Assembly (NCBI RefSeq): GCF_040939305.1
Contig: NZ_CP162511.1
Span: 2,046,001-2,110,000, forward strand
DNA length: 64,000 nucleotides
Direction of reading: 5' to 3'
Origin: Herbiconiux sp. A18JL235
GTDB lineage: Bacteria > Actinomycetota > Actinomycetes > Actinomycetales > Microbacteriaceae
Position numbers and translations under genes: made by a program
In this document: positions 18,177-27,963 of the stretch, one piece after another
How positions within the stretch are numbered: the stretch's first letter is position 1
Layout: each line of letters starts with the position of its first letter
Notes under the pieces: model-generated
Told to the model about the DNA's origin: nothing
Seen by the model: the letters and a program-made list of their open reading frames with translations, nothing else
Database searches by the model: none

Positions 18177-20843
18177 ATGTACACCGCTGACATCCGCTCC
18201 CGCTGGCTCGACTTCTTCGGCGAGCGCGGCCACACCGTGGTCCCCTCCGCGTCGCTCGTGAGCGACGACCCCTCGCTGCTGTTCACGGTCGCGGGCATGG
18301 TGCCGTTCATCCCCTACCTCTCGGGGCTCGTCCCCGCGCCGTATCCCCGTGCCACGAGCGTGCAGAAGTGCATCCGCACCCTCGACATCGAAGAGGTCGG
18401 CAAGACCACCCGTCACGGCACGTTCTTCCAGATGAACGGCAACTTCTCCTTCGGCGACTACTTCAAGGAGGGCGCGATCGGCTACGCCTGGGAGCTGCTC
18501 ACCACGAGCGAGTCCGAGGGCGGCCTCGGCTTCGCCGAACGCGACCTGTGGGTCACCGTGTACGAAGACGACGACGAGGCCATCGACATCTGGAAGCGGG
18601 TCGCAGGGCTTCCGGATGCGCGCATCCAGCGACGCGACAAGGAAGACAACTACTGGTCCACCGGTCAGCCGGGCCCGGCGGGCCCCTGCTCCGAGATCTA
18701 CTTCGATCGCGGCCCCGCCTACGGCATCGAGGGCGGCCCGGTCGCCGACGAGAACCGCTACATCGAGATCTGGAACCTCGTCTTCATGCAGTACCTCCGC
18801 GGCGAGGGCACCTCGAAGACCGACTTCGAGATCCTCGGCGAACTGCCGCGCAAGAACATCGACACGGGCATGGGCCTCGAGCGCGTCGCCTTCCTCAAGC
18901 AGGGCGTCGAGAACCTCTACGAGATCGATCAGGTGCGCCCGGTGCTCGACCGCGCGGCCGAGCTCTCGGGCCGCCGCTACGGCGCCCACCACGACGACGA
19001 CGTGCGGATGCGCGTCGTCGCCGACCACGTGCGTAGCGCCCTCATGCTGATGAGCGACGGCGTCACCCCGTCGAACGAGGGTCGCGGGTACATCCTCCGC
19101 CGGCTGCTCCGCCGCACCGTGCGGTCGATGCGCCTGCTCGGCGTCGACACCGCGACCATGCCCGAGCTCCTCACCGCCTCGCGCGACGCCATGAAGGCGG
19201 CCTACCCCGAGGTGGAGCGCGACTACGACCGCATCTCCCGAAGCGCCTACGCCGAGGAGGAGTCATTCCTCCGCACCCTGGCCGGCGGCACCACCATCCT
19301 CGACCTCGCCGTGGGTGAGACCAAGTCGGGCGGCGCCGACGTGCTCCCCGGCGACACCGCGTTCCTGCTGCACGACACCTACGGTTTCCCCATCGACCTC
19401 ACCCTCGAGATCGCGGAGGAATCGGGCATCACCGTCGACCGTGTGGCCTTCGAGTCGCTCATGGCCGAGCAGAAGCAGCGCGCCAAGGCCGACGCGAAGG
19501 CGAAGAAGCTCGGCATCACCGACCTCAGCGTCTACAGCCCGTTCCGCGCGCTCGGCGAGACCGTGTTCCGCGGCTACGACGAGCTCGAGGCCGAGTCGAG
19601 CGTGCTCGGCCTCATCGTCGACGGTGTCTCGGTCACCAGCGCCGTGGCCGGCGAGCAGGTCGAGGTCATCGTCGCCGAGACCGCGCTCTGGGCCGAGTCG
19701 GGCGGCCAGGAGGCCGACGCCGGCACCATCGTGGGCGACGGCTTCGAGCTCACCGTGCTCGACGTGCAGAAGCCTGTGAAGGGTCTGGTGAGCCACCGCG
19801 CCGAGGTGACGAGCGGGCAGATCGCCGTGGGCGACCTCGCCCGCACGGTCGTCGACCCGAGCTGGCGCCGCGGCGCCACGCAGGCGCACTCCGCGACCCA
19901 CCTCATCCACGCGGCCCTCCGGCAGACGCTCGGCGAGCAGGCTCACCAGGCGGGTTCGTACAACAAGGCCGGCTACATGCGCCTCGACTTCTCCTGGAGC
20001 CAGCCGCTCTCACTCGAGACCCGCAGCGAGATCGAGGAGATCGCGAACCAGGCGATCCGCGACGACCTCGAGGTGGTCACTCGCGAGCTGCCGATCGACG
20101 AGGCGCGCTCGATGGGCGCGATGGCACTGTTCGGCGAGAAGTACGGCGACATCGTGCGCATGGTCGACATCGGCGGTCCGTTCTCGCGGGAGCTCTGCGC
20201 GGGCACCCACGTGGCCTCGAGCGCCCAGATCGGCCTCATCAACCTGCAGGGCGAGTCGTCGATCGGCTCGACGAACCGCCGTGTTGAGGCGCTGGTCGGT
20301 CTCGAGGCTTTCCGCGAGTTCGCGGCCGAGCGTGCCCTGGTTGCTCAGCTCACCTCCTCGCTCAAGGCGCCGCGCGACGAGATCGCCGCGCGCATCGCCG
20401 ACCTCAGCGCCAACCTCAAGGCGGCCGAGAAGAAGATCGCCGCCTTCGAGGCCGGCCAGCTCACCACCCGCATCCCGGGCCTCGCCCAGTCGGCCCGCGC
20501 GGTCGGCGCGGTCACGCTGGTCGCCGAGAACGTGGGGGAGCTCGGTTCGGCCGACGACCTGCGCCAGCTCGCCACCGGGGTGCGCGAGGCACTCGCTTCG
20601 GGCGGTTCCGCCTCCGCGGTGGTGGCCCTCGCCGCCGTCGCGGGCGGCAAGCCCGTGGTCATCGTCGCGACGACCGAGGGCGCCCGTGCCGCGGGGGCCA
20701 AGGCGGGCGCCCTCGCCAAGCTCGCCGCGGGCGTGCTCGGAGGAGGCGGCGGCGGAAAAGACGACCTGGCTCAGGGCGGCGGTGCCGACGCGTCCGCCAT
20801 CCCGGCAGCCCTCGAGGCCATCGCGAACGCGGTGGCGGGCTAG
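18177..20843 (+). CDS. alaS: Alanine--tRNA ligase
   Basis: Class II synthetase of 888 aa that charges tRNA-Ala and edits mischarged Ser/Gly. The catalytic core begins RSRWLDFFGERGHTVVPSAS and includes FFQMNGNFSFGDYFKEGAI. The editing domain carries the zinc-type motif HSATHLIHAAL near residue 570 and CAGTHV near 673. The C-terminal C-Ala/DHHA1-like region ends in the Gly-rich stretch GGGGGGKDDLAQGGGAD. ATG 18177 follows a GAGGA site. ruvX follows 26 bases later. Confidence 0.97.
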   Translation: MYTADIRSRWLDFFGERGHTVVPSASLVSDDPSLLFTVAGMVPFIPYLSGLVPAPYPRATSVQKCIRTLDIEEVGKTTRHGTFFQMNGNFSFGDYFKEGAIGYAWELLTTSESEGGLGFAERDLWVTVYEDDDEAIDIWKRVAGLPDARIQRRDKEDNYWSTGQPGPAGPCSEIYFDRGPAYGIEGGPVADENRYIEIWNLVFMQYLRGEGTSKTDFEILGELPRKNIDTGMGLERVAFLKQGVENLYEIDQVRPVLDRAAELSGRRYGAHHDDDVRMRVVADHVRSALMLMSDGVTPSNEGRGYILRRLLRRTVRSMRLLGVDTATMPELLTASRDAMKAAYPEVERDYDRISRSAYAEEESFLRTLAGGTTILDLAVGETKSGGADVLPGDTAFLLHDTYGFPIDLTLEIAEESGITVDRVAFESLMAEQKQRAKADAKAKKLGITDLSVYSPFRALGETVFRGYDELEAESSVLGLIVDGVSVTSAVAGEQVEVIVAETALWAESGGQEADAGTIVGDGFELTVLDVQKPVKGLVSHRAEVTSGQIAVGDLARTVVDPSWRRGATQAHSATHLIHAALRQTLGEQAHQAGSYNKAGYMRLDFSWSQPLSLETRSEIEEIANQAIRDDLEVVTRELPIDEARSMGAMALFGEKYGDIVRMVDIGGPFSRELCAGTHVASSAQIGLINLQGESSIGSTNRRVEALVGLEAFREFAAERALVAQLTSSLKAPRDEIAARIADLSANLKAAEKKIAAFEAGQLTTRIPGLAQSARAVGAVTLVAENVGELGSADDLRQLATGVREALASGGSASAVVALAAVAGGKPVVIVATTEGARAAGAKAGALAKLAAGVLGGGGGGKDDLAQGGGADASAIPAALEAIANAVAG

Positions 20844-20869
20844 CCCGGCCCGGGCAGGAAGCGGAGCGG

Positions 20870-21355
20870 ATGCGCACCGGCGTGAGGATCGGCATCGACG
20901 TGGGCAAGGCCCGCATCGGTGTGGCGCGCACCGACTTCCATGGTCTGCTCGCGACCCCGGTCGAGACGGTGCCGAGGAGCGGCGAGAAGGATGCGGGGGC
21001 CGACCTGGCGCGCATCCGGAGCATCGCCGACGAGCTCGAGCCGATCGAGTTCGTCGTGGGGCTGCCGCTGTCGATGAGCGGTGGAGAGACGGCATCGACG
21101 CAGGATGCGCGCGACTTCGCCGAGCGGCTCGCCGCCGGGGGCGACGTGCCCGTGCGCATGGTCGACGAGCGCCTCACCACGGTGTCGGCCCAATCGGCGC
21201 TGCACCGCAGTGGCCGCACCACTCGGAGCTCCCGCTCCGTGATCGATCAGGTGGCCGCGGTTATACTCGTGCAGCACGCCCTGGATTCAGAGCGTGCCTC
21301 GGGACAGCCGCCCGGCATCCTCATCGACCCGAATGAAGGAAGTGTCCGTGACTGA
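20870..21355 (+). CDS. ruvX: Putative pre-16S rRNA nuclease / Holliday junction resolvase-like protein RuvX (YqgF)
   Basis: 161-aa RNase H-fold protein. Family marks are RIGIDVGKARIGVARTD, FVVGLPLSMSGGE and VRMVDERLTTVSAQSAL. The family is needed for 16S rRNA 5'-end processing in E. coli and was earlier predicted to resolve Holliday junctions. The alaS-ruvX-mltG-aroE order is the actinobacterial one. Like ruvC, its ATG lies within GCGGATGCGC. A TATACT inside its 3' end (21262-21267) is a possible internal promoter for mltG. Confidence 0.9.
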   Translation: MRTGVRIGIDVGKARIGVARTDFHGLLATPVETVPRSGEKDAGADLARIRSIADELEPIEFVVGLPLSMSGGETASTQDARDFAERLAAGGDVPVRMVDERLTTVSAQSALHRSGRTTRSSRSVIDQVAAVILVQHALDSERASGQPPGILIDPNEGSVRD

Positions 21356-22574
21356 CCGCCAGCCACCCACAGACCACCCGTTCGCCGAGTTCTTCCGCAA
21401 CGACGCGGCACCGGCGCAGCGCACCGCCCCGCCCTCCTCCAGGCGGGACGCCCGCGGCGGCTCCGGCTCGCGCGGCACCCGCCACCGCGGCTCGTCGTCG
21501 GGCGGGGGAGGCAGCAAGCGGCCCCGCTGGGTGGTGCCGCTCATCACCGTCGTCGTGATCGTGGGCCTCCTCGGCGGCGCCGGGGTGTTCCTCTTCAACA
21601 CCTTCGGGTCGCAGGTGCAGTCGCTCCTCGCCGGCAACCAGGTCGAGGACTACGAGGGCAGCGGCACCGGTGAGGTGATGTTCGTCGTCAACGACGGAGA
21701 CATCGGCGAGACCATCGGCGACAACCTCGCCGCGGCCGGCGTGGTGAAGAGCTCGGCGGCGTTCTACGACCTGCTGCTGAAGCAGAACCCGGCACCCGTG
21801 TTCCAGACCGGCACCTTCAAGCTGGCCGAGCAGATGAGCGCCCAGTCGGCGCTCGATGCCCTGCAGAACCCCGACAACAAGGTCGACTTCACCGTCACCA
21901 TCCCCGAGGGCTCGAGCGCGAAGGGCATCTACCAGGAGCTCTCCGACGTCACCGGCCTCCCGGTCTCCGACTTCGAGGCCGTGGGTGCGAACTGGGCCGC
22001 GCTCGGCGTTCCCGCCGAGGCACCCAGCATCGAGGGCTTCCTCTTCCCTGCCACCTACGTGTTCCAGCCGGGCGAGACCGCCACCGACATGATCACCACG
22101 ATGGTCAACCGCACCTTCCAGTCGCTCGACGCCGCCGGTGTCGCCCCCGAAGACCGATTGAAGGTCGTCACACTCGCCGCTCTCATCCAGAAGGAAGCCG
22201 GCAGCGTCGAAGACATGGCGAAGGTCTCTCGCGTGTTCACGAACCGCCTGAACGCGGGCTGGAACATGGAGTCGGATGCGACGATCGCCTACGGTGCCGG
22301 CCACAGCCGGGTGGAGACCACGCAGGCCGAGCGCGAAGACCCGAGCAACATCTACAACACCTACCTCTACCCGGGGCTGCCCGCCGGGCCCATCTCGAAC
22401 CCCGGTGACGACGCCATCAACGCGGCGATCCACCCGGCCGACGGGCCCTGGTTCTTCTTCGTGACCGTCGACCTCGACACCGGCGAGACCGTCTTCTCCG
22501 AGACGGCGGACGAGCACGCGGCCGCGGTGGAGCGACTGCAGGAATGGTGGGCGGCTCACCCCGAGATCGAGTAG
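21348..22574 (+). CDS. mltG: Endolytic murein transglycosylase MltG
   Basis: Membrane-anchored enzyme that cleaves nascent glycan strands and so sets peptidoglycan chain length; 408 aa. A Pro/Ser/Gly/Arg-rich cytoplasmic tail of about 60 residues leads to one membrane helix (VVPLITVVVIVGLLGGAGVF). An outer LysM-like part and the YceG domain follow. The catalytic Glu lies in LAALIQKEAGSVEDMAKV near residue 281, and YNTYLYPGLPAGPISNPG is conserved. GTG 21348 is preferred because GAAGGAAG ends 5 nt before it; ATG 21333 in frame is an alternative. The start lies inside the ruvX 3' end (8-base overlap). Confidence 0.93.
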   Translation: MTDRQPPTDHPFAEFFRNDAAPAQRTAPPSSRRDARGGSGSRGTRHRGSSSGGGGSKRPRWVVPLITVVVIVGLLGGAGVFLFNTFGSQVQSLLAGNQVEDYEGSGTGEVMFVVNDGDIGETIGDNLAAAGVVKSSAAFYDLLLKQNPAPVFQTGTFKLAEQMSAQSALDALQNPDNKVDFTVTIPEGSSAKGIYQELSDVTGLPVSDFEAVGANWAALGVPAEAPSIEGFLFPATYVFQPGETATDMITTMVNRTFQSLDAAGVAPEDRLKVVTLAALIQKEAGSVEDMAKVSRVFTNRLNAGWNMESDATIAYGAGHSRVETTQAEREDPSNIYNTYLYPGLPAGPISNPGDDAINAAIHPADGPWFFFVTVDLDTGETVFSETADEHAAAVERLQEWWAAHPEIE

Positions 22575-22577
22575 GTT
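22572..22577 (+). promoter_or_regulatory. -10 box TAGGTT of a possible leaderless aroE promoter
   Basis: TAGGTT begins at the mltG stop codon and ends 7 nt before the aroE ATG (22585). No ribosome-binding site separates them. Transcription would start at or within one base of the ATG. Confidence 0.45.
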
Positions 22578-22584
22578 CCAGGGC

Positions 22585-23475
22585 ATGACACCGACGTTCC
22601 TCGACGACGAGACCGACCGACTGCACGTGCCGCACCGCTACGCGGTGCTGGGCTCGCCGATCGCGCACTCACGGTCGCCGCTGCTTCACCGCACCGCCTA
22701 CTCGGTGCTCGGGCTGCCCTGGCAGTACGAGGCGGTCGAGGTCGATACGGATGCTCTGGCCGGGTTCGTCGACGGCCTCACGCCGCCCTGGCGCGGGCTG
22801 TCGCTCACGATGCCGCTGAAGGAGAGCGTCATCCCGCTTCTGGACTCCGTCGACACGGTGGCGACCACGGCGGGCGGCGTGAACACCGTGCTGGTGACCT
22901 TCTCCGACGGGCGACGCCGGCTCGACGGGTTCAACACCGACGTGTACGGCATCCGCGAGTGCCTGGTGCGGGGCGGGGTGGAGTCGACGCGCAGGGCGTT
23001 GGTGATCGGCGGGGGAGCGACCGCGCGGTCGGCGGTGGTGGCGCTCGCCCAGCTCGGGGCGGAGCACGTCGACATCGTGCTGCGGAGCCCGGGTAAAGCG
23101 GGCTCGGTGGTGGAGTCGGCGCGTGCCGCCGGGCTGAGCAGCGACGTGGTGGCACTGCACGACCATGAGGCCGTCGCCGCACTCGAACCCGACCTCACCG
23201 TGTCGACGCTCCCGGGCGGCGCGGGCGTGGGCCAGAACTTCGAGGGAGCGCGGGCAGTGCTCGGCTCGACGCTGCTCGACGTCGCCTACCACCCGTGGCC
23301 GAGCGAGCTCGGCACCCTGTGGGGGGCCTCCGGTCGCGTCGTCATCCCTGGGCTCGCCATGCTCGCCCACCAGGCCGTGGCGCAGCTGCGCGTCTTCCTG
23401 CACGGGGATCCGCTCACCAGAGTCGACGACGAGGAGCGGCTCACCACCGCGATGCTGGCGGCCGTGGCCGCCTAG
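22585..23475 (+). CDS. aroE: Shikimate dehydrogenase
   Basis: NADPH-dependent reduction of 3-dehydroshikimate to shikimate; 296 aa. Visible marks are the substrate-binding motif VLGSPIAHSRSPLLHRTAY, the catalytic Lys in LTMPLKESV, the Asp in FNTDVYGIRE, the nucleotide-binding loop VIGGGATARSAVVALAQLG, and the C-terminal PGLAMLAHQAVAQLRVF. It is the first of five shikimate genes in a row, although the 120-base gap before aroC suggests it may be transcribed separately. Confidence 0.94.
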   Translation: MTPTFLDDETDRLHVPHRYAVLGSPIAHSRSPLLHRTAYSVLGLPWQYEAVEVDTDALAGFVDGLTPPWRGLSLTMPLKESVIPLLDSVDTVATTAGGVNTVLVTFSDGRRRLDGFNTDVYGIRECLVRGGVESTRRALVIGGGATARSAVVALAQLGAEHVDIVLRSPGKAGSVVESARAAGLSSDVVALHDHEAVAALEPDLTVSTLPGGAGVGQNFEGARAVLGSTLLDVAYHPWPSELGTLWGASGRVVIPGLAMLAHQAVAQLRVFLHGDPLTRVDDEERLTTAMLAAVAA

Positions 23476-23479
23476 GCCG

Positions 23480-23497
23480 GTCCGCCACGCGGTGGAC
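23480..23497 (+). terminator. Possible hairpin after aroE
   Basis: GTCCGCC (23480-23486) and GGTGGAC (23491-23497) pair over seven positions, including one G-U, with an ACGC loop, five bases after the aroE stop. No T run follows. The rest of the gap up to aroC holds an AAAGAT seven bases before the aroC ATG, a weak -10 candidate. Confidence 0.25.
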
Positions 23498-23595
23498 GGA
23501 GAGGGGGACCGTGCGGCCTCGGCCGCCCCTGCTGGCACCCCTGCCGCAGACCCGGCTGGCACGACGGGTGCGGCCGTTGTGGAAAGATCGTAGTC

Positions 23596-24795
23596 ATGCT
23601 CCGTTGGCTCACCGCCGGCGAGTCCCACGGTCAAGAACTCATCGCGATCGTCGAGGGCCTCCCGTCCGGCATCCCCGTCACCCTCGATCAACTCCGTGCC
23701 GATCTGGCGCGCCGCAAACTCGGCTACGGCCGCGGCGCGCGCATGAAGTTCGAGCAGGACGAGCTGGCGATGACCGGCGGCGTCGTGCACGGCAAGACCC
23801 TCGGCAGCCCCGTGGCCCTCCGCATCGGCAACACCGAGTGGCCGAAGTGGACCGAGGTCATGGGCGTCGACCCGCTCGAGGAGGAGCTGCCCGGCCGCGG
23901 CCGCAGCGCCCCCCTCACCCGGCCCCGCCCGGGTCACGCCGACCTCGTGGGCATGCAGAAGTACGACTTCGACGAGGCCCGTCCCATCCTCGAGCGCGCC
24001 AGCGCCCGTGAGACCGCCGCCCGCGTGGCGCTCGGTGCCGTGGCGAAGGCGTTCCTCGGCGAGCTCGGCATCCGCCTCGTCAGTCACACCCTCGCCATCG
24101 GCCCGGTCCGGGTTCCCGACGGAAGTCGGCTGCCCCTCCCCGGCGACGTCGACGCGCTCGATGCCGACCCGGTGCGGTGCTTCGACGAGGCGACGAGCGC
24201 GCTCATGGTCGCCGAGATCGACGACGCCCACAAGGAGGGCGACACCCTCGGCGGCGTCGTCGAGGTGCTCGCCTATGGGCTGCCCCCCGGGCTCGGCTCG
24301 CACGTGCACTGGGACCGCAGGCTCGACTCCCGGCTCGCCGCTGCGCTCATGGGCATTCAGGCCATCAAGGGAGTCGAGGTGGGCGACGGCTTCGAGACCA
24401 CCCGCCGCCGCGGCTCGGCCGCCCACGACGAGCTCTACCGCGAGGGCGACGAGATCACCCGCGCCACCGATCGTGCCGGCGGCACCGAGGGCGGCATGTC
24501 GACCGGCACCGTGCTGCGCGTGCGCGCCGGCATGAAGCCGATCGCCACCGTGCCGCACGCGCTCCACACCATCGACGTCGCGACGGGCGAGGATGCCGCG
24601 GCGCACCACCAGCGCTCCGACGTGTGCGCCGTTCCCGCCGCCGGGGTCGTCGCCGAGGCGATGACCGCGCTCGTGCTGGCCGACGCTGTGCTCGAGAAGT
24701 TCGGCGGCGACTCCGTGGGGGAGACCCGCCGCAACCTCGAGTCGTACCTCGCCGCCATCCCCGAGGCGCTGCGCACCGGCGTCGCCCGCGCATGA
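23596..24795 (+). CDS. aroC: Chorismate synthase
   Basis: FMN-dependent last step of the shikimate pathway, EPSP to chorismate; 399 aa. Signatures are [20 protein letters not shown] at the start, [34 protein letters not shown] and [10 protein letters not shown]. The stop overlaps aroK (ATGA). Its product feeds the trp genes encoded further along this window. Confidence 0.97.
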   Translation: MLRWLTAGESHGQELIAIVEGLPSGIPVTLDQLRADLARRKLGYGRGARMKFEQDELAMTGGVVHGKTLGSPVALRIGNTEWPKWTEVMGVDPLEEELPGRGRSAPLTRPRPGHADLVGMQKYDFDEARPILERASARETAARVALGAVAKAFLGELGIRLVSHTLAIGPVRVPDGSRLPLPGDVDALDADPVRCFDEATSALMVAEIDDAHKEGDTLGGVVEVLAYGLPPGLGSHVHWDRRLDSRLAAALMGIQAIKGVEVGDGFETTRRRGSAAHDELYREGDEITRATDRAGGTEGGMSTGTVLRVRAGMKPIATVPHALHTIDVATGEDAAAHHQRSDVCAVPAAGVVAEAMTALVLADAVLEKFGGDSVGETRRNLESYLAAIPEALRTGVARA

Positions 24796-25370
24796 AGCTC
24801 GTGCTCATCGGGCCGCCGGCCGCGGGCAAGACCCGCATCGGCAAGCGGGTGGCGCGCCTGCTCGACCTGCCGTTCGTCGACACCGACAAGCTGGTCGTGG
24901 CCGAGCACGGGCCGATCGCCGAGATCTTCACCGAGCACGGGGAACCGCACTTCCGCGCGCTCGAGCGAGCCGCCGTGGTGAAGGCGCTTGAGGCCGATGC
25001 CGTGGTGTCGTTCGGCGGGGGAGCCGTGCTCGACCCGGCGACGCAGGCCGATCTGGCCGGGCTCCCGGTGCTGCTGCTCACCGTGCAGCCGCACGCCGTC
25101 GCCGCCCGGCTCGGCAACGGCAAGCGCCCGCTGGCGGGCGACCTCGACGCCTGGAGCGCCCTCTTCGAATCGCGCCGCGAGCTCTACCAGCGGCTCGCCG
25201 GGCACGTCATCGACAGCTCCGACCGGCCGGCCGACGACGTGGCCGAGGAAATCGCGACCTGGGCGCGGGGTCGGTTCACCGCATCCGCCACCGACGGGTC
25301 GACCTCGGCGGGCTCCGTCACCGCCCCCGCCACAGCATCCGTCACCGACCTGGAGGGCAGCACCCGATGA
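24792..25370 (+). CDS. aroK: Shikimate kinase
   Basis: ATP-dependent phosphorylation of shikimate; 192 aa. The P-loop is [17 protein letters not shown], the shikimate-binding Asp is in FVDTDKLV, the Arg is in [10 protein letters not shown], and FGGGAVLD is the Gly-rich motif. The last 28 residues (Ser/Thr/Ala-rich, containing two GCATCC hexamers) are an extension beyond the kinase fold. It overlaps aroC and aroB by four bases each. Confidence 0.95.
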   Translation: MKLVLIGPPAAGKTRIGKRVARLLDLPFVDTDKLVVAEHGPIAEIFTEHGEPHFRALERAAVVKALEADAVVSFGGGAVLDPATQADLAGLPVLLLTVQPHAVAARLGNGKRPLAGDLDAWSALFESRRELYQRLAGHVIDSSDRPADDVAEEIATWARGRFTASATDGSTSAGSVTAPATASVTDLEGSTR

Positions 25371-26446
25371 GCACCGACGTCACCACCATCAGCGTCACGG
25401 GTGAGTCGGGCTACGACGTGCTCGTGGGGCGCGGCATCCTGAACCGGGTGGCCGAGGGGCTGGGACCGGCCGTCGCGAAAGTCCTCATCGTGCACCCGCC
25501 GACCCTGGGGGCCGCTGCCGCCCGGTTGCGCGAGACGCTGCTCGACCGCTACGAGGTGCTGCTGGCCGAGATCCCGGATGCGGAGGCCGGCAAACGGGTC
25601 GAGGTCGCCGCGTTCTGCTGGCAGGTGATGGGGCAGGCCGACTTCACCCGCACCGACGCCGTCATCGGCTTCGGTGGCGGCGCGGTCACCGACCTCGCCG
25701 GTTTCGTCGCGGCGACCTGGCTGCGCGGGGTCACGCTCGTGCAGGCCCCGACGACGCTGCTCGGCATGGTCGACGCGGCGGTCGGCGGCAAGACCGGCAT
25801 CAACACGAACGAGGGCAAGAACCTCGTGGGGGCCTTCTACGCACCGAGCCTCGTCGTGGCCGACCTCGACCTGTTGCGCGGCCTCGCCCGCAACGAGATC
25901 CTCGCCGGCTTCGGCGAGGTGGTGAAGTGCGGGCTCATCGCCGAGCCCGAGATACTCGACATCATCGAGGCCGACGTCGACCGCGCCACCGACCCGGAGA
26001 GCGACGAGATCAGGCGACTCATCGAACTCTCCATCGCGGTCAAGGCACGGGTGGTGTCGAGCGACTTCAAGGAGGCCGGGCTCCGCGAGATCCTCAACTT
26101 CGGCCACACCCTGGGTCACGCCATCGAGCACGCCGAGCGCTACCAGTGGCGCCACGGTGCCGCCGTCGCGGTGGGCATGATGTTCGCCGCTGAACTCAGC
26201 CGGCTCACCGGGCGCCTGCCCGACGAGGTGGTCGACCGCACCCGGCGCATCCTCGACTCGCTCAGCCTGCCGACCAGCTACCCGGCGGGCCGATGGCCGA
26301 CCCTGCTCGCCACCATGCAGCGCGACAAGAAGACCCGCGGCAGCATGCTGCGCTTCATCGTGCTCGACGACCTCGCGCGGCCCACCGTGCTGCAGGGCCC
26401 CGAGACGTCGCTGCTGTTCGCCGCCTACCAAGAGATCGCCTCCTAG
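25367..26446 (+). CDS. aroB: 3-dehydroquinate synthase
   Basis: NAD- and metal-dependent conversion of DAHP to 3-dehydroquinate; 359 aa. Marks include the NAD-binding GFGGGAVTDLAGFVAATWLR, QAPTTLLGMVDAAVGGKTGI, the metal ligands Glu and His in GFGEVVKCG and LNFGHTLGHAIEH, and HGAAVAVGM. It sits between aroK and aroQ, as in M. tuberculosis. Confidence 0.97.
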   Translation: MSTDVTTISVTGESGYDVLVGRGILNRVAEGLGPAVAKVLIVHPPTLGAAAARLRETLLDRYEVLLAEIPDAEAGKRVEVAAFCWQVMGQADFTRTDAVIGFGGGAVTDLAGFVAATWLRGVTLVQAPTTLLGMVDAAVGGKTGINTNEGKNLVGAFYAPSLVVADLDLLRGLARNEILAGFGEVVKCGLIAEPEILDIIEADVDRATDPESDEIRRLIELSIAVKARVVSSDFKEAGLREILNFGHTLGHAIEHAERYQWRHGAAVAVGMMFAAELSRLTGRLPDEVVDRTRRILDSLSLPTSYPAGRWPTLLATMQRDKKTRGSMLRFIVLDDLARPTVLQGPETSLLFAAYQEIAS

Positions 26447-26454
26447 GAGACAGC

Positions 26455-26895
26455 ATGTCGACAGTCCTCGTGCTCAACGGCCCGAACCTCGGCCGCCTCG
26501 GCAGTCGTGAGCCCGACGTCTACGGCTCGCAAGACCTGGCAGCCCTCGAGCGGTTGCTGATGACGGATGCGGCGGGCCGCATCGAGATCGATCTGCGTCA
26601 GACCAACGACGAGGCCGAGCTCATCTCGTGGCTGTACGAGGCGGTCGACACCGGGTCGCCCGTCATCCTCAACCCCGCGGCCTTCACGCACTACTCGTAC
26701 GCGCTGCGCGACGCCGCCGCGCTCGTGACCAAGGCGGGGGTGCCGCTCATCGAGGTGCACATCTCGAACCCGCACGCGCGCGAGACGTTCCGGCACACGA
26801 GCGTGATCTCCGCCGTGGCCACCGGGGTGGTCGCAGGGTTCGGTTTCGCCTCCTACCGGCTGGCGCTGCACTCCCTCCTGCTGCCCACCGACTGA
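26455..26895 (+). CDS. aroQ: Type II 3-dehydroquinate dehydratase
   Basis: Dodecameric type II enzyme, 146 aa, removing water from 3-dehydroquinate. It begins [20 protein letters not shown] with the catalytic Arg and Tyr. [28 protein letters not shown] and [16 protein letters not shown] residues ([20 protein letters not shown]) are present. AGGAGA at 26445-26450 precedes the ATG. It closes the aro block. Confidence 0.95.
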   Translation: MSTVLVLNGPNLGRLGSREPDVYGSQDLAALERLLMTDAAGRIEIDLRQTNDEAELISWLYEAVDTGSPVILNPAAFTHYSYALRDAAALVTKAGVPLIEVHISNPHARETFRHTSVISAVATGVVAGFGFASYRLALHSLLLPTD

Positions 26896-26900
26896 GCCGG

Positions 26901-26906
26901 TACACT
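26901..26906 (+). promoter_or_regulatory. Putative -10 box TACACT for efp-nusB
   Basis: TACACT lies in the 71-base gap between aroQ and efp and would give a leader of about 55 nt. A separate promoter for the two translation/transcription factors is plausible, because efp is highly expressed. Confidence 0.4.
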
Positions 26907-26966
26907 CTTTCAGGGCCGAAACACCGGTCCGACCTTCTTCTCCACTCGAAACGGACTTCCTTTTAC

Positions 26967-27527
26967 ATGGCTTCAACGAACGACATCAAGAACGGCACCG
27001 TGCTGAGCATCGACGGTCAGCTCTGGAACGTGATCGAGTTCCAGCACGTCAAGCCGGGCAAGGGCGGCGCGTTCGTGCGTACCAAGATCAAGAACGTCGT
27101 CACCGGCAAGGTCGTCGACCGCACCTTCAACGCCGGCGCGAAGATCGACACCGCGAACGTCGACCGCCGCGACTTCCAGTACCTCTACAAAGACGGCGAC
27201 GACTTCGTCTTCATGGACTCGACCGACTACGACCAGGTCACCATCGGCTCGGCGATCGTCGGCGACGCAGCCAACTTCATGCTCGAGAACCAGGCCGTCA
27301 CCGTCGCGCTCAACGAGGGCAACCCGCTCTACATCGAGCTGCCCGCATCCGTCGTGCTCGAGATCACCTACACCGAGCCCGGCCTCCAGGGCGACCGCTC
27401 GACCGGCGGCACGAAGCCCGCCACAGTCGAGACCGGCTACCAGATCCAGGTGCCGCTGTTCCTCGAGAACGGCACGAAGGTGAAGGTCGACACCCGCACC
27501 GGTGACTACCTCGGCCGCGTCAACTAG
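26967..27527 (+). CDS. efp: Translation elongation factor P
   Basis: Prevents ribosome stalling at consecutive prolines by binding beside the peptidyl-tRNA; 186 aa. Three OB-like domains are recognisable: the N-terminal KOW part with the loop [17 protein letters not shown], a central domain with [13 protein letters not shown], and the C-terminal [20 protein letters not shown]. The loop tip carries Lys, the residue modified in some bacteria. No EpmABC-type genes lie nearby. ATG 26967 is the family start. Confidence 0.97.
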   Translation: MASTNDIKNGTVLSIDGQLWNVIEFQHVKPGKGGAFVRTKIKNVVTGKVVDRTFNAGAKIDTANVDRRDFQYLYKDGDDFVFMDSTDYDQVTIGSAIVGDAANFMLENQAVTVALNEGNPLYIELPASVVLEITYTEPGLQGDRSTGGTKPATVETGYQIQVPLFLENGTKVKVDTRTGDYLGRVN

Positions 27528-27539
27528 TCCGGCGCGTCG

Positions 27540-27950
27540 ATGAGCTCACGCACGAAGGCCCGCAAACGGGCCCTCGACATCCTCTACGCCGCCGACGTGC
27601 GTCAGATGCCGATTGCCGAGGCGCTTGCCGCCGAGGCGGCCCGGGCCGCGGGGGAGCCCGACCGGCAGAACTCGTGGCTCTATGCTCGCGAGATCGTCGA
27701 CGGCGTGGTCGACAACTTCGACGAGATCGACGAGACCATCGTGAGCTACGCCCACGGCTGGAGCATCGCCCGCATGCCCACGATCGATCGTGCGCTGCTG
27801 CGCATCGCGATCTGGGAGATCCTCTACAACGACGAGGTGCCCGCTGCGGTGGCGATCGCCGAGGCCGTCGAGGCGGCGAAGACCCTCTCCACCGACGAGT
27901 CCTCCGGCTTCATCAACGGCGTGCTCGGCAAGGTGGCCCAGTCGGCCTAG
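27540..27950 (+). CDS. nusB: Transcription antitermination protein NusB
   Basis: All-helical RNA-binding factor, 136 aa, that works with NusE/S10 in rRNA antitermination. It begins SSRTKARKRALDILYAADVR and has VDNFDEIDETI, IDRALLRIAIWEILY and the C-terminal SGFINGVLGKVAQ typical of the family. It follows efp by 12 bases, the conserved efp-nusB pair. A large palindromic repeat array starts 14 bases after the stop. Confidence 0.95.
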   Translation: MSSRTKARKRALDILYAADVRQMPIAEALAAEAARAAGEPDRQNSWLYAREIVDGVVDNFDEIDETIVSYAHGWSIARMPTIDRALLRIAIWEILYNDEVPAAVAIAEAVEAAKTLSTDESSGFINGVLGKVAQSA

Positions 27951-27963
27951 CCCCACCGCCCTC